Position numbers and translations under genes: made by a program. Shown in pieces: positions 23,940 through 32,081 of a DNA stretch of 64,000 nucleotides. The number at the start of each line of letters is the position of its first letter. The stretch's first letter is position 1. Where the stretch lies: contig NZ_JABTCF010000006.1 of the NCBI RefSeq assembly GCF_014596745.1, positions 124,001 to 188,000 of the forward strand, read 5' to 3'. Under the pieces are notes generated by a model. That model was not told the origin of the DNA. It saw nothing but the letters and a program-made list of their open reading frames with translations, and ran no database searches. The stretch is from Maribacter aquimaris (GTDB lineage Bacteria > Bacteroidota > Bacteroidia > Flavobacteriales > Flavobacteriaceae).

Positions 23940-25964
23940 ATGCAAAAAAATAGCCCATCATTGGATTTTAAATCCCAAATAATTCAGGGTATTCCCAAAG
24001 TGTTACCCAAAAAAAGGGAAAGATCCTCCGCTGTCAGCCATGCGCCAAAGCGAAAGGACATCCTCTCCCTGGAAGAAAAGAAACTGGCCATTCATAATGC
24101 CTTACGCTATTTTCCAAAAGATTGGCATTTAGAATTATCCCAAGAATTTGCGCAAGAGCTCCATGATTACGGCAGAATTTACATGTTCCGTTTTAAACCG
24201 GAATACAGGATTTATGCACGGCCAATTGATGAATATCCGGCCCAAACCCCGCAAGCAGCCGCTATAATGCTGATGATCCAAAACAATCTAGATCCAGCTG
24301 TCGCCCAACACCCTGAAGAATTGATTACCTATGGTGGCAATGGCGCCGTATTCCAAAATTGGGCACAATACCTATTGACCATGCACTATTTGGCCATAAT
24401 GACCGAGGAGCAGACGTTGCATATCTATTCAGGGCATCCCATGGGACTTTTTCCTTCTTCCAAAGAAGCGCCAAGGATTGTGGTTACCAATGGCATGATG
24501 GTCCCCAACTACTCCAAACCGGACGATTGGGAAAAATACAATGCCTTGGGAGTTACCCAATACGGACAAATGACCGCCGGCTCCTATATGTACATTGGTC
24601 CACAAGGCATCGTTCATGGTACGGCCATAACGGTAATGAATGCCTTTCGTAAAGTGTTGGGAAAAAATGAGTCGCCCAAAGGAAAAATCTTCCTAACCGC
24701 CGGATTGGGGGGCATGAGTGGAGCACAACCCAAAGCCGGAAACATTGTCGGTTGCATCACCATTTGTGCGGAAGTGAATAGGGCCGCAGCACAAAAAAGA
24801 CATACACAAGGTTGGGTCGATGAATTAATTGACGACATGGAGCAACTGGTTGCCAGGACCCAAAAAGCCATTGCCGAAAACGAAGTGGTTTCCTTGGCTT
24901 TTATCGGCAATATTGTCGACGTTTGGGAACGATTTGATAGGGAGGACATATTCATACACATCGGTTCGGATCAAACCTCCCTGCACAATCCTTGGTCGGG
25001 CGGGTATTACCCTGTCGGACTGAGTTTCGAGGCATCGAACGAAATGATGGCCACCGACCCCAATACTTTTAAGGTTGAAGTACAAAAATCATTGCGCAGA
25101 CAGGTTGATGCAATCAACAAACATGTTGCAAAAGGAACCTATTTCTTTGATTATGGCAATGCTTTCCTACTGGAAGCATCACGGGCAGGGGCCGATGTCA
25201 TGGCTGAAAACCGAATTGATTTTAGGTACCCGTCCTATGTTCAGGACATCTTGGGGCCCCTATGTTTTGATTATGGTTTTGGACCTTTTCGATGGGTTTG
25301 CACCTCGGGCAATCCGGAAGACCTTCAAAAAACAGATGCCATTGCCCTTACGGTAATGAAACAAATTTTGACTGAAGCCCCCCAGGAAATCCAACAACAA
25401 TTACAAGACAATATCACCTGGATCCAAGAAGCCGGACAAAACAAACTGGTTGTGGGATCCCAAGCGCGAATCCTATATGCCGATGCCGAAGGTCGCAGTA
25501 AAATTGCCGAGGCATTCAATAAGGCCATAAAAAGTGGGGAAATTTCCGCACCGATCGTCTTAGGTCGTGACCATCATGATGTCAGTGGTACCGACTCCCC
25601 CTTTCGAGAGACCAGCAATATTTACGACGGCAGTAAATTCACCGCGGATATGGCCATTCACAATGTTATCGGGGACAGCTTTAGGGGTGCCACCTGGGTT
25701 TCCATCCATAATGGTGGCGGTGTAGGTTGGGGCGAAGTTGTTAATGGCGGCTTCGGAATGGTCTTGGATGGCTCCAAGGATGCCTCAAGACGATTAAAGA
25801 ACATGTTGTTCTATGATGTCAATAACGGAATTTCACGTAGAAGTTGGGCTCGAAACAAAGAAGCCCTGTTTGCAATTAAACGGGAAATGGAGCGTACTCC
25901 TGAACTCAAGGTTACCCTACCTAATTTAGTGGACAACAAATTATTGAATAATTTATTTGATTGA
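23940..25964 (+). CDS. hutU: urocanate hydratase, long (eukaryote-like) form
   Basis: A 674-residue NAD-dependent enzyme converting urocanate to imidazolone-propionate. YGGNGAVFQNWAQYLLTM (about 126), SGHPMGLFPS, GQMTAGSYMYIGPQGI and GLGGMSGAQ mark the urocanase fold with its tightly bound NAD+. The C-terminal RDHHDVSGTDSPFRETSNI is also present. Most bacterial HutU proteins have about 550-560 residues. This one has the extra N-terminal segment (HAPKRKDILSLEEKKLAIHN) and length of animal urocanases. In the operon it lies between hutI and hutG. Confidence 0.95.
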   Translation: MQKNSPSLDFKSQIIQGIPKVLPKKRERSSAVSHAPKRKDILSLEEKKLAIHNALRYFPKDWHLELSQEFAQELHDYGRIYMFRFKPEYRIYARPIDEYPAQTPQAAAIMLMIQNNLDPAVAQHPEELITYGGNGAVFQNWAQYLLTMHYLAIMTEEQTLHIYSGHPMGLFPSSKEAPRIVVTNGMMVPNYSKPDDWEKYNALGVTQYGQMTAGSYMYIGPQGIVHGTAITVMNAFRKVLGKNESPKGKIFLTAGLGGMSGAQPKAGNIVGCITICAEVNRAAAQKRHTQGWVDELIDDMEQLVARTQKAIAENEVVSLAFIGNIVDVWERFDREDIFIHIGSDQTSLHNPWSGGYYPVGLSFEASNEMMATDPNTFKVEVQKSLRRQVDAINKHVAKGTYFFDYGNAFLLEASRAGADVMAENRIDFRYPSYVQDILGPLCFDYGFGPFRWVCTSGNPEDLQKTDAIALTVMKQILTEAPQEIQQQLQDNITWIQEAGQNKLVVGSQARILYADAEGRSKIAEAFNKAIKSGEISAPIVLGRDHHDVSGTDSPFRETSNIYDGSKFTADMAIHNVIGDSFRGATWVSIHNGGGVGWGEVVNGGFGMVLDGSKDASRRLKNMLFYDVNNGISRRSWARNKEALFAIKREMERTPELKVTLPNLVDNKLLNNLFD

Positions 25965-25966
25965 TT

Positions 25967-26923
25967 ATGGCTAATTACAAAAAACCAAACCGAAACATCT
26001 GGACGGGAAGAACCTCTGACCAGAAACTCTATCTGCATGAAAAAGTTGAATGTACCGATTTTGATAAAATCAGCGCAGGTCGAACCCAAAAGACAATTGC
26101 CTTATTAGGCTATGCCTGTGACACCGGGGTAAAACGCAATCAAGGGAGAATAGGAGCCTTTGCCGGACCGGATGCCATTAGGGCCCAATTGGGAAAAATG
26201 CCCAACCATATGGATGAAAAGTCGCAAATACTTGATTGCGGCACTATTGAATGCGTGGATGATGATATGGAGGCTGCGCAAAGCCTATTATCACAAAAAG
26301 TATCCAAGTTATTGGAGCTACATACATTTCCGATACTCCTTGGGGGCGGTCATGATATCGCCTATGGCCATTATAATGGCTTACTTGACCATATTGAAAA
26401 AGATAAGACCATTGGCATTATCAATTTTGACGCCCATTTCGACCTTCGTTCCAATGAAAAAGGGAATAATTCAGGTACCCCCTTTTATCAAATCGCACAA
26501 GACGCCACTGCCGGCAAACACAATTTTAAATACTTGTGCCTAGGCATTCGTAAAGATGCCAATGACAGAAACCTCTTTGAAACAGCGATAGACTTCAATG
26601 TTGAATTCTTGCGAAAAAAGGAATTCAATATGCAACATTTGGATGCTGTGAGACAAACCATCAAAGATTTTATCGCTGGGGTGGATTACATTTATACGAC
26701 CATAGATTTAGACGGATTTTCATCGGCATACGCCCCTGGGGTCAGTGCAGCATCCCCTATGGGTTTTGCCCCCGATATTGTACTTAAATCCTTGTGGACG
26801 ATAATCCGATCCAAAAAAATGATAGGTATGGATATTGCCGAGATGAACCCAAAATATGACAGGGACGACCAAACCGCCAAACTGGCGGCCTCCTTGATCC
26901 AATATGTACTGCATAGGATCTAA
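25967..26923 (+). CDS. hutG: formimidoylglutamase
   Basis: A 318-residue ureohydrolase of the arginase family that turns N-formimino-glutamate into glutamate and formamide. The binuclear manganese site is clear: GGGHDIAYGHY (about 125), NFDAHFDLRS (about 151, Asp-x-His-x-Asp) and TIDLDGFSSAYAPG (about 243, Asp-x-Asp). The frame opens with TTG at 25961, but ATG at 25967, two bases past the hutU stop, is the probable start. It ends the hut operon, so the pathway uses the one-step HutG route and not HutF plus deacylase. Confidence 0.94.
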   Translation: MANYKKPNRNIWTGRTSDQKLYLHEKVECTDFDKISAGRTQKTIALLGYACDTGVKRNQGRIGAFAGPDAIRAQLGKMPNHMDEKSQILDCGTIECVDDDMEAAQSLLSQKVSKLLELHTFPILLGGGHDIAYGHYNGLLDHIEKDKTIGIINFDAHFDLRSNEKGNNSGTPFYQIAQDATAGKHNFKYLCLGIRKDANDRNLFETAIDFNVEFLRKKEFNMQHLDAVRQTIKDFIAGVDYIYTTIDLDGFSSAYAPGVSAASPMGFAPDIVLKSLWTIIRSKKMIGMDIAEMNPKYDRDDQTAKLAASLIQYVLHRI

Positions 26924-26965
26924 ACTACCATGATGGGTGGTGAGGCCTTACAAGGCGATACTCTC

Positions 26966-27052
26966 TTAATACGGCACTTCCTTTGGGCGTTCAACTTTCA
27001 CCGTATTGCCTGCTTTAGCGTGGGAGATACCCATAGAAAACAGAAAAACCAT
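26966..27052 (-). CDS. possible 28-aa secreted peptide downstream of hmgA
   Basis: A short ATG frame beginning 10 bases after the hmgA stop. It reads MVFLFSMGISHAKAGNTVKV and ends eight residues later at TAA. The first 13 residues look like a truncated signal peptide with an Ala-x-Ala type cleavage site. No family is recognisable. It may be the start of a decayed exported-protein gene or chance. Confidence 0.2.
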   Translation of the reverse strand: MVFLFSMGISHAKAGNTVKVERPKEVPY

Positions 27053-27062
27053 GGAAGTCACC

Positions 27063-28220
27063 CTACTCCAACCAGGACTGGTAGTATTTTCCATCATCAA
27101 TATCCAAGGCGGTCTGGGTGAGTTGTAACGGTTTAAAGGTATCGATCATAACCGCGAGCTCCTCCGTTTTGGTTTTTCCGATACTTGCTTCATAAGTACC
27201 TGGGTGCGGCCCATGGGGTATTCCCGCGGGATGTAATGAAATATAGCCTTGATCAATATTATTTCGGCTCATAAAATCGCCATCCACATAATACAACACC
27301 TCATCAGAATCTATGTTCGAATGGTTGTATGGTGCCGGAATGGCCTTGGGATGGTAATCGTACATCCGGGGCACAAAGGAACAGACGACAAAAGCATTCG
27401 TTTCAAAAGTCTGGTGTACTGGTGGCGGTTGGTGTACCCGTCCGGTTATCGGTTCAAAATCGTGTATGGAGAAACCATAAGGATAATTATATCCGTCCCA
27501 ACCCACAACATCGAAAGGGTGCGAGGCATAGACCAATTCGTGCAACTGACCTTGCTTCTTTACCTTCAATACAAATTCGCCCTTCTCATCATGGGTCCTT
27601 AAATTTTGGGGCAGTTTAAAATCGCGTTCACAGAAAGGTGAATGCTCCAAATGTTGTCCAAACCAATTGCGATATCGTTTGGGGGTATAAATAGGGCTAT
27701 ACGATTCGGTGACCAATAAACGATTATCCTCGGAGTCAAACTCAATCTGATAGATCATTCCACGGGGAATCAAGAGATAATCCCCATACCCAAAATCGAT
27801 TTCACCCAAAAATGTTTTCAATGTACCGGTGCCTTTATGAACGAACACCAATTCGTCGGCATCGGCATTCTTGTAAAAATAATCAGTCATAGATTTTCGT
27901 GGTGCTGCCAAACCCACATTCACATCGGAATTGAAAAGTACTATTTTCCTACTATCCAAAAAATCATCTTCAGCCTGGACCTGGAAGCCCTTCAGCAATC
28001 TCGACTTTATATTGTGTTCCACTGCCGCCTTGGGAGACACATCCTTGGTCGCCCCAACTTGCTTGACCATCGTTGGTCTATGCAAATGATAGAGCAAGGA
28101 TGACATACCATCAAACCCAATCGTTCCGAACAGCTGCTCATAATGCAAAGAACCATCTGCCTTTTTGAAAACCGTATGTCGTTTATGGGGAATCTTACCC
28201 AATTTATGATATAATGGCAT
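27063..28220 (-). CDS. hmgA: homogentisate 1,2-dioxygenase
   Basis: A 385-residue cupin-fold iron enzyme that opens the ring of homogentisate in phenylalanine and tyrosine breakdown. The iron ligands are in the C-terminal part: HPFDVVGWDGYNYPYGFSIH, VHQTFETNAFVVCSF, and the pair of His and Glu around YNHSNIDSDEVLYYVDG and LHPAGIPHGPHPG. It is shorter than the 430-445 residues of mammalian and proteobacterial forms, as is common for Bacteroidota homologues. It is convergent with hutG. Other tyrosine genes such as hppD are not in the window. Confidence 0.92.
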   Translation of the reverse strand: MPLYHKLGKIPHKRHTVFKKADGSLHYEQLFGTIGFDGMSSLLYHLHRPTMVKQVGATKDVSPKAAVEHNIKSRLLKGFQVQAEDDFLDSRKIVLFNSDVNVGLAAPRKSMTDYFYKNADADELVFVHKGTGTLKTFLGEIDFGYGDYLLIPRGMIYQIEFDSEDNRLLVTESYSPIYTPKRYRNWFGQHLEHSPFCERDFKLPQNLRTHDEKGEFVLKVKKQGQLHELVYASHPFDVVGWDGYNYPYGFSIHDFEPITGRVHQPPPVHQTFETNAFVVCSFVPRMYDYHPKAIPAPYNHSNIDSDEVLYYVDGDFMSRNNIDQGYISLHPAGIPHGPHPGTYEASIGKTKTEELAVMIDTFKPLQLTQTALDIDDGKYYQSWLE

Positions 28221-28343
28221 GATCGTGGTATTGATTAAACTTTCTTAAAAATACGATAAACCATCTAACCCTAGAAATCCAACTCAATTATTTAGATGAA
28301 GAGAATGACTGGGAATGCTGTGTAACATCTTGGAAAAGTGCAT

Positions 28344-28374
28344 AAAAAAAGCCTCCCAGTAGTAGGAAAGCCTT
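28344..28374 (-). terminator. intrinsic terminator downstream of ndh
   Basis: On the minus strand AAGGCTTTCC pairs with GGGAGGCTT (three G-T pairs) around TACTACT and is followed by seven T. It lies between the ndh stop and the hmgA start, separating the two transcripts. A small hairpin ATGCC/GGCAT sits nearby at 28385-28398. Confidence 0.55.
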
Positions 28375-28496
28375 TCATTGGTAGATGCCCTAAGGCATTT
28401 TCACCATAGCCTCAACCGAAATCGAAGCTCAACACAACATTACAAATATACAAAGGTTTTTCGTATCCGGGATATAGAATTGCACAATTCAGGCAT

Positions 28497-29804
28497 CTAC
28501 TCCTTGGGTTTGTATGGCCGTACTATCAAACGGGCCGCCTTATCAAAATTAATATAATTATACACCCAATTGAAAAAGACAATCACACGATTTCGAAAAC
28601 CGACCAAGGCCATTAAATGCACGAACATCCAAATGTACCAGGCAAAGAACCCCCCGAATTTCGCCCTTTTCAAATCGACCACAGCCTTATTTCTCCCAAC
28701 AGTGGCCATAGTGCCCTTGTCATAATACCGAAATGGTTTCATCTCCTTACCGAGCAATAGGCTTTTTAAATTTTTAGCCAAGAGTTCCCCTTGTTGTATG
28801 GCGGGTTGGGCCACCTGCGGATGCCCCTTTGGATATTCCTTGGTCTGCATCAACGCTATATCACCAATGGCGAAAATATTCGTATATCCTTCAACTTGGT
28901 TGAATTCATTCACCTTATACCTATTAATCCGATCTACCAGCACGTCCTTATTGAATCCTTCAATGGCCGCACCGGTGACCCCTGCTGTCCAAATACAGTT
29001 CTTACTTGCAATGGTTTCCCCGTTCTTCAAGGTCAGTGTTTCCCCATCATAACCTTCAACAATCGTATTCAAACGCACTGTAACCCCTAATTTACAAAGA
29101 AACTGAAGGGCTTTTTTCGAGGCTTTTACACTCATGGGGGGCAAGATCCGGGGACCGCCTTCAAATAAATGAATTTGCATTTCGGAAATATCCAAATGAC
29201 GATAATCCTTGGGAAAAACATTATTCTTGAGTTCTGCAAAGGCCCCTGCCAATTCCACCCCGGTAGGCCCTGCCCCTATGATACAAAAATTCATCAGGGC
29301 ATTACGCTCCTTTTCATCGACACAATCGTCGGCCTTTTCAAAATTCTGGAGCATAAGACTTCGAATATTCAATGCCTGGGGAACACTCTTCATGGGCATG
29401 GTATATTTTTCAATATCCTTGTTCCCGAAATAATTGGTTTTTGTACCTGTGGCCAGCACCAAAAAATCATAGGACAAATCCCCTTTGGATGTTATGACAC
29501 GTCGCTGTTCGGGGTCAATTCGCTCCACAGTGGCCCAGCGAAAATAAAAATTATTGAGTTTACGCAACACCTTTCGCAAGGGATAGGCTATAGAATCAGG
29601 CTCCAATCCACTTGTCGACACTTGATATAACAAAGGTTGAAACGTATGGTAGTTTTGTTTGTCGAGCAATACCAATTGCACATCCAAATCCTTGAGTTTT
29701 TTGGCCAATGATATTCCGGCAAAGCCGCCACCGATGACCACAACCCTTTTCTTATCTGTCTTGGGAATATTCACTCTTTTTTTTGTAAAATTACGCAATC
29801 CCAA
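28497..29804 (-). CDS. ndh: type II NADH:quinone oxidoreductase
   Basis: A 435-residue flavoprotein that passes electrons from NADH to menaquinone without pumping protons. The FAD-binding GGGFAGISLAKKL is near residue 25 and the NADH-binding GAGPTGVELAGAFAELKN near 177. The FAD ribityl motif IFAIGDIA follows near 312, and QPAIQQGELLAKN near 335 is the quinone-site signature. The hydrophobic C-terminal part (FFAWYIWMFVHLMALVGF) anchors it to the inner membrane. Its position next to cbb3 oxidase genes fits a simple non-pumping entry to that chain. Confidence 0.9.
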   Translation of the reverse strand: MGLRNFTKKRVNIPKTDKKRVVVIGGGFAGISLAKKLKDLDVQLVLLDKQNYHTFQPLLYQVSTSGLEPDSIAYPLRKVLRKLNNFYFRWATVERIDPEQRRVITSKGDLSYDFLVLATGTKTNYFGNKDIEKYTMPMKSVPQALNIRSLMLQNFEKADDCVDEKERNALMNFCIIGAGPTGVELAGAFAELKNNVFPKDYRHLDISEMQIHLFEGGPRILPPMSVKASKKALQFLCKLGVTVRLNTIVEGYDGETLTLKNGETIASKNCIWTAGVTGAAIEGFNKDVLVDRINRYKVNEFNQVEGYTNIFAIGDIALMQTKEYPKGHPQVAQPAIQQGELLAKNLKSLLLGKEMKPFRYYDKGTMATVGRNKAVVDLKRAKFGGFFAWYIWMFVHLMALVGFRNRVIVFFNWVYNYINFDKAARLIVRPYKPKE

Positions 29805-29990
29805 GCGCTTTCGACACTATTACAGCCCCCTTTACCATGTCCTTAACATCAGCGTAACATCCGAACCAAACAGGGGCACCCCAATGGGTTACCTATCAGG
29901 GACAAGTTGGGCAGCCCTTATAAGGAAAACCTTTTTTTAGTATTTCCTTAACCCTGAAAAACCACCATTTTCGTATTTTGTAAATAAAAC

Positions 29991-30215
29991 ATGAAAAACT
30001 CCGCAATGTTCTGGGTGGCCAACACCACCTTAACCTTAGTCGTCGTAACGATTATGGCAGCAATGAATTTCTCTTTCAATTGGGTATTTTACATCACTGT
30101 ACTAGGCCAGTCAATGGTCGTTTATATGGTGTATAAGGTTTTAACGGATAATTACACCACAAAAAAAACATTCAAGGATTTCTACGAAGACCATCCTATG
30201 GGAAAAGCTTCCTAA
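29991..30215 (+). CDS. small two-span membrane protein, unknown function
   Basis: A 74-residue product with two transmembrane helices (about 6-26 and 30-50) and a short charged tail ending KDFYEDHPMGKAS. It is divergent from ndh and overlaps the 3' end of the universal stress protein gene by four bases. No family name was recognised. The composition, the clean ATG and the conserved-looking aromatic/acidic tail argue for a real gene, perhaps associated with the respiratory membrane. Confidence 0.6.
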   Translation: MKNSAMFWVANTTLTLVVVTIMAAMNFSFNWVFYITVLGQSMVVYMVYKVLTDNYTTKKTFKDFYEDHPMGKAS

Positions 30216-31111
30216 TCCATTACTGCATTTTCCCTATTCGATGAAGATTTCAAGGGTGTGTTCATACCCAGTTCAGGTACGACCAACAAGGGTATTTGGG
30301 TATGGAAAGCCATACGCTTCACCACTGCCTCACGAGTCATTTTCTCCATATAGCTATGTTGGTAATTCAACATGGCCAATAAATGGATATCGAGCTCTTT
30401 GGCAAAAACCTCCAACGTCTTCGACACGGAGTTCAATTCGGAAACCGTATGCACATAGTGCTCAACTTCATTCAAGTACTTACGCAACATATTTAAATTG
30501 AACATTTGAATCTCTGTCAATGCCTTTATCTCGTATTGCACATGAACAATGCGCAATGACGCCTTAAAAGTCTTGGCCAAATCGATAATCGGTTGAAGCT
30601 CGGAAAGCGAATAGAACCTATTGAAGTCCGTAGCAAAAGCGATTTCAGTAGGACTCGCATATTCAAAATGCTGTGGAATGGCCAATACGGGACAATTTTT
30701 TACGGACTTGATTATTCGTACGGTATTACTACCCATGAATACCTCATCCAAACCTGATGCCCCCTTGGTTCCCGTGATTATAATATCTATACCCACTCTT
30801 TCAACAATATCCTTGATTTCGTCAACGAGAAGGCTAAAAGATGAGATGGTTTTGAAACTATGTTTGGGGTAATTGAAATTCTTCTTTATTTTACCCAAGA
30901 GATCCTTTAATCCCTTTTCCGAATTATCACGAACATTACTTTCCTGTACATGACCCATACTGGTCCCCATAAATCTACTACTAACAATGGCAGGGGTATA
31001 GGTGTTGAGTAAATGAAAAACACATTCCTCATCTTTGAACAACTCAATAGCATACTTAGTGGCATTCCAAGCATTCTCTGAAAAGTCCGTGGGTAGTAAA
31101 ACATTTTTCAT
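30212..31111 (-). CDS. tandem universal stress protein
   Basis: A 299-residue cytoplasmic protein with two Usp domains. The first (about 1-145) begins MKNVLLPTDFSENAWNA and carries the ATP-binding G-x2-G-x9-G-S pattern in GTKGASGLDEVFMGSN. The second (about 150-285) is degenerate at that site. Usp proteins act in energy and stress responses and often depend on FNR-type control. An FNR-like box lies about 50 bases upstream (31163-31176). ATG at 31111 is preferred over the longer TTG frame. Confidence 0.88.
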   Translation of the reverse strand: MKNVLLPTDFSENAWNATKYAIELFKDEECVFHLLNTYTPAIVSSRFMGTSMGHVQESNVRDNSEKGLKDLLGKIKKNFNYPKHSFKTISSFSLLVDEIKDIVERVGIDIIITGTKGASGLDEVFMGSNTVRIIKSVKNCPVLAIPQHFEYASPTEIAFATDFNRFYSLSELQPIIDLAKTFKASLRIVHVQYEIKALTEIQMFNLNMLRKYLNEVEHYVHTVSELNSVSKTLEVFAKELDIHLLAMLNYQHSYMEKMTREAVVKRMAFHTQIPLLVVPELGMNTPLKSSSNRENAVMD

Positions 31112-31162
31112 TCCAATCCATTTTATAAGGTGTAAAATTATCGGAAGACGTTCTGGCAAACT

Positions 31163-31176
31163 ATGATTTATGTCAG
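31163..31176. promoter_or_regulatory. FNR/CRP-like box upstream of the usp gene
   Basis: ATGATTTATGTCAG contains TGA-N6-TCA, the core spacing of FNR-family sites. It overlaps a larger inverted repeat TTTATG/CATAAA at 31167-31187. Similar but better boxes occur before ccoI and ccoS. Confidence 0.45.
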
Positions 31177-31263
31177 TTTTTCATAAATGCGCCAAACCCT
31201 TAATAAAACAGAGGGTTTATGAGACATACGGAAGCTTGGGAATAGAAGGATAAAACGGGCTTA

Positions 31264-31965
31264 TCAAAAGCCCTCAATAAGATCTTGGAGTAATTTTTCA
31301 TTCAAAACCCCGATTTTTTTACCGGAGGTCTTGATCATTCCTTTTTTCTTGAATTCGGAGATTATCCGGATGGCGGATTCCGTTGCGGTACCCACAACAT
31401 TTGCGATATCCTCTCTGGAAAGGGTCAGTTTTAAAAAGCCTTGATCATCCTCCCCATAATTGTTCTTTAAATAAACGAAGGCCTCGGCAATACGCTGTTT
31501 CACCGTTTTCTGGGACATATTCACTATTACATCATCGGCTTCCTTAAGGTCGTGGGCCATATGCCTCAAAACCTCAATGGCGAAATCCGGATTTTTACTC
31601 AAGGTATGAACGATACTGTCCTTTGGGATAAAACACACTTCCATGTCACTGACAGCAACGGCACTTAAATTGGTATATTCTTCGGCAATGACGGATCTTT
31701 GACCCATCACCTCACCTTTACTGGCTAACTTTATGATTTGATCTTTACCGTTAGAACTCAATTTGGAAAGCTTGGAAACACCTTCCCGAACACAGAACAC
31801 CCCATCGAGTTTGTCCCCTTCCTCGAAAAGAGCCTCCCCCTTTTTGATCTTTTTAGTGACCTTTGAGTCAGAAACCTTCTTTAATTCGGCCTTACTCATA
31901 GCACGTAAAGAGTTGAACTGCCGTACAATACAGTTCTCACATCTATTCTGTTCTGCCTCATCCAT
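31264..31965 (-). CDS. Crp/Fnr-family regulator beside the cbb3 cluster
   Basis: A 233-residue protein. The cyclic-nucleotide-binding-like beta roll spans about 25-140 (KGEALFEEGDKLDGVFCVREG). The dimerisation helix is about 120-150 and the winged helix-turn-helix about 165-225 (LSREDIANVVGTATESAIRII). The N-terminus has C9-x2-C12, with two more Cys near 57 and 109. That is a possible iron-sulfur ligand set, though not the standard FNR spacing. Divergent position next to ccoI makes it the likely oxygen- or redox-responsive activator of the oxidase. ATG at 31965 replaces the TTG at 32022. Confidence 0.88.
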   Translation of the reverse strand: MDEAEQNRCENCIVRQFNSLRAMSKAELKKVSDSKVTKKIKKGEALFEEGDKLDGVFCVREGVSKLSKLSSNGKDQIIKLASKGEVMGQRSVIAEEYTNLSAVAVSDMEVCFIPKDSIVHTLSKNPDFAIEVLRHMAHDLKEADDVIVNMSQKTVKQRIAEAFVYLKNNYGEDDQGFLKLTLSREDIANVVGTATESAIRIISEFKKKGMIKTSGKKIGVLNEKLLQDLIEGF

Positions 31966-32015
31966 AAAGTAATCTATTTGCTCTACCCTAAATATGGTAT
32001 AAAAATATCGAAAAG

Positions 32016-32029
32016 ATGACAATTATCAT
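32016..32029. promoter_or_regulatory. FNR-like box between fnr-type gene and ccoI
   Basis: ATGACAATTATCAT has symmetric ATGA/TCAT ends with TGA-N6-TCA spacing. It sits in the divergent spacer and differs from the box before ccoS (34467-34480) only at the two central bases. Confidence 0.6.
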
Positions 32030-32081
32030 GAATTATTTCAGGAAAGTTCTAGATATTTGTTGTAGGTATATGCAAATGTAA

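Noticed and set aside
26930-27121. 63-residue frame after hutG
   Set aside because: Overlaps the 3' end of hmgA on the other strand and its product has no coherent pattern; taken as a shadow.
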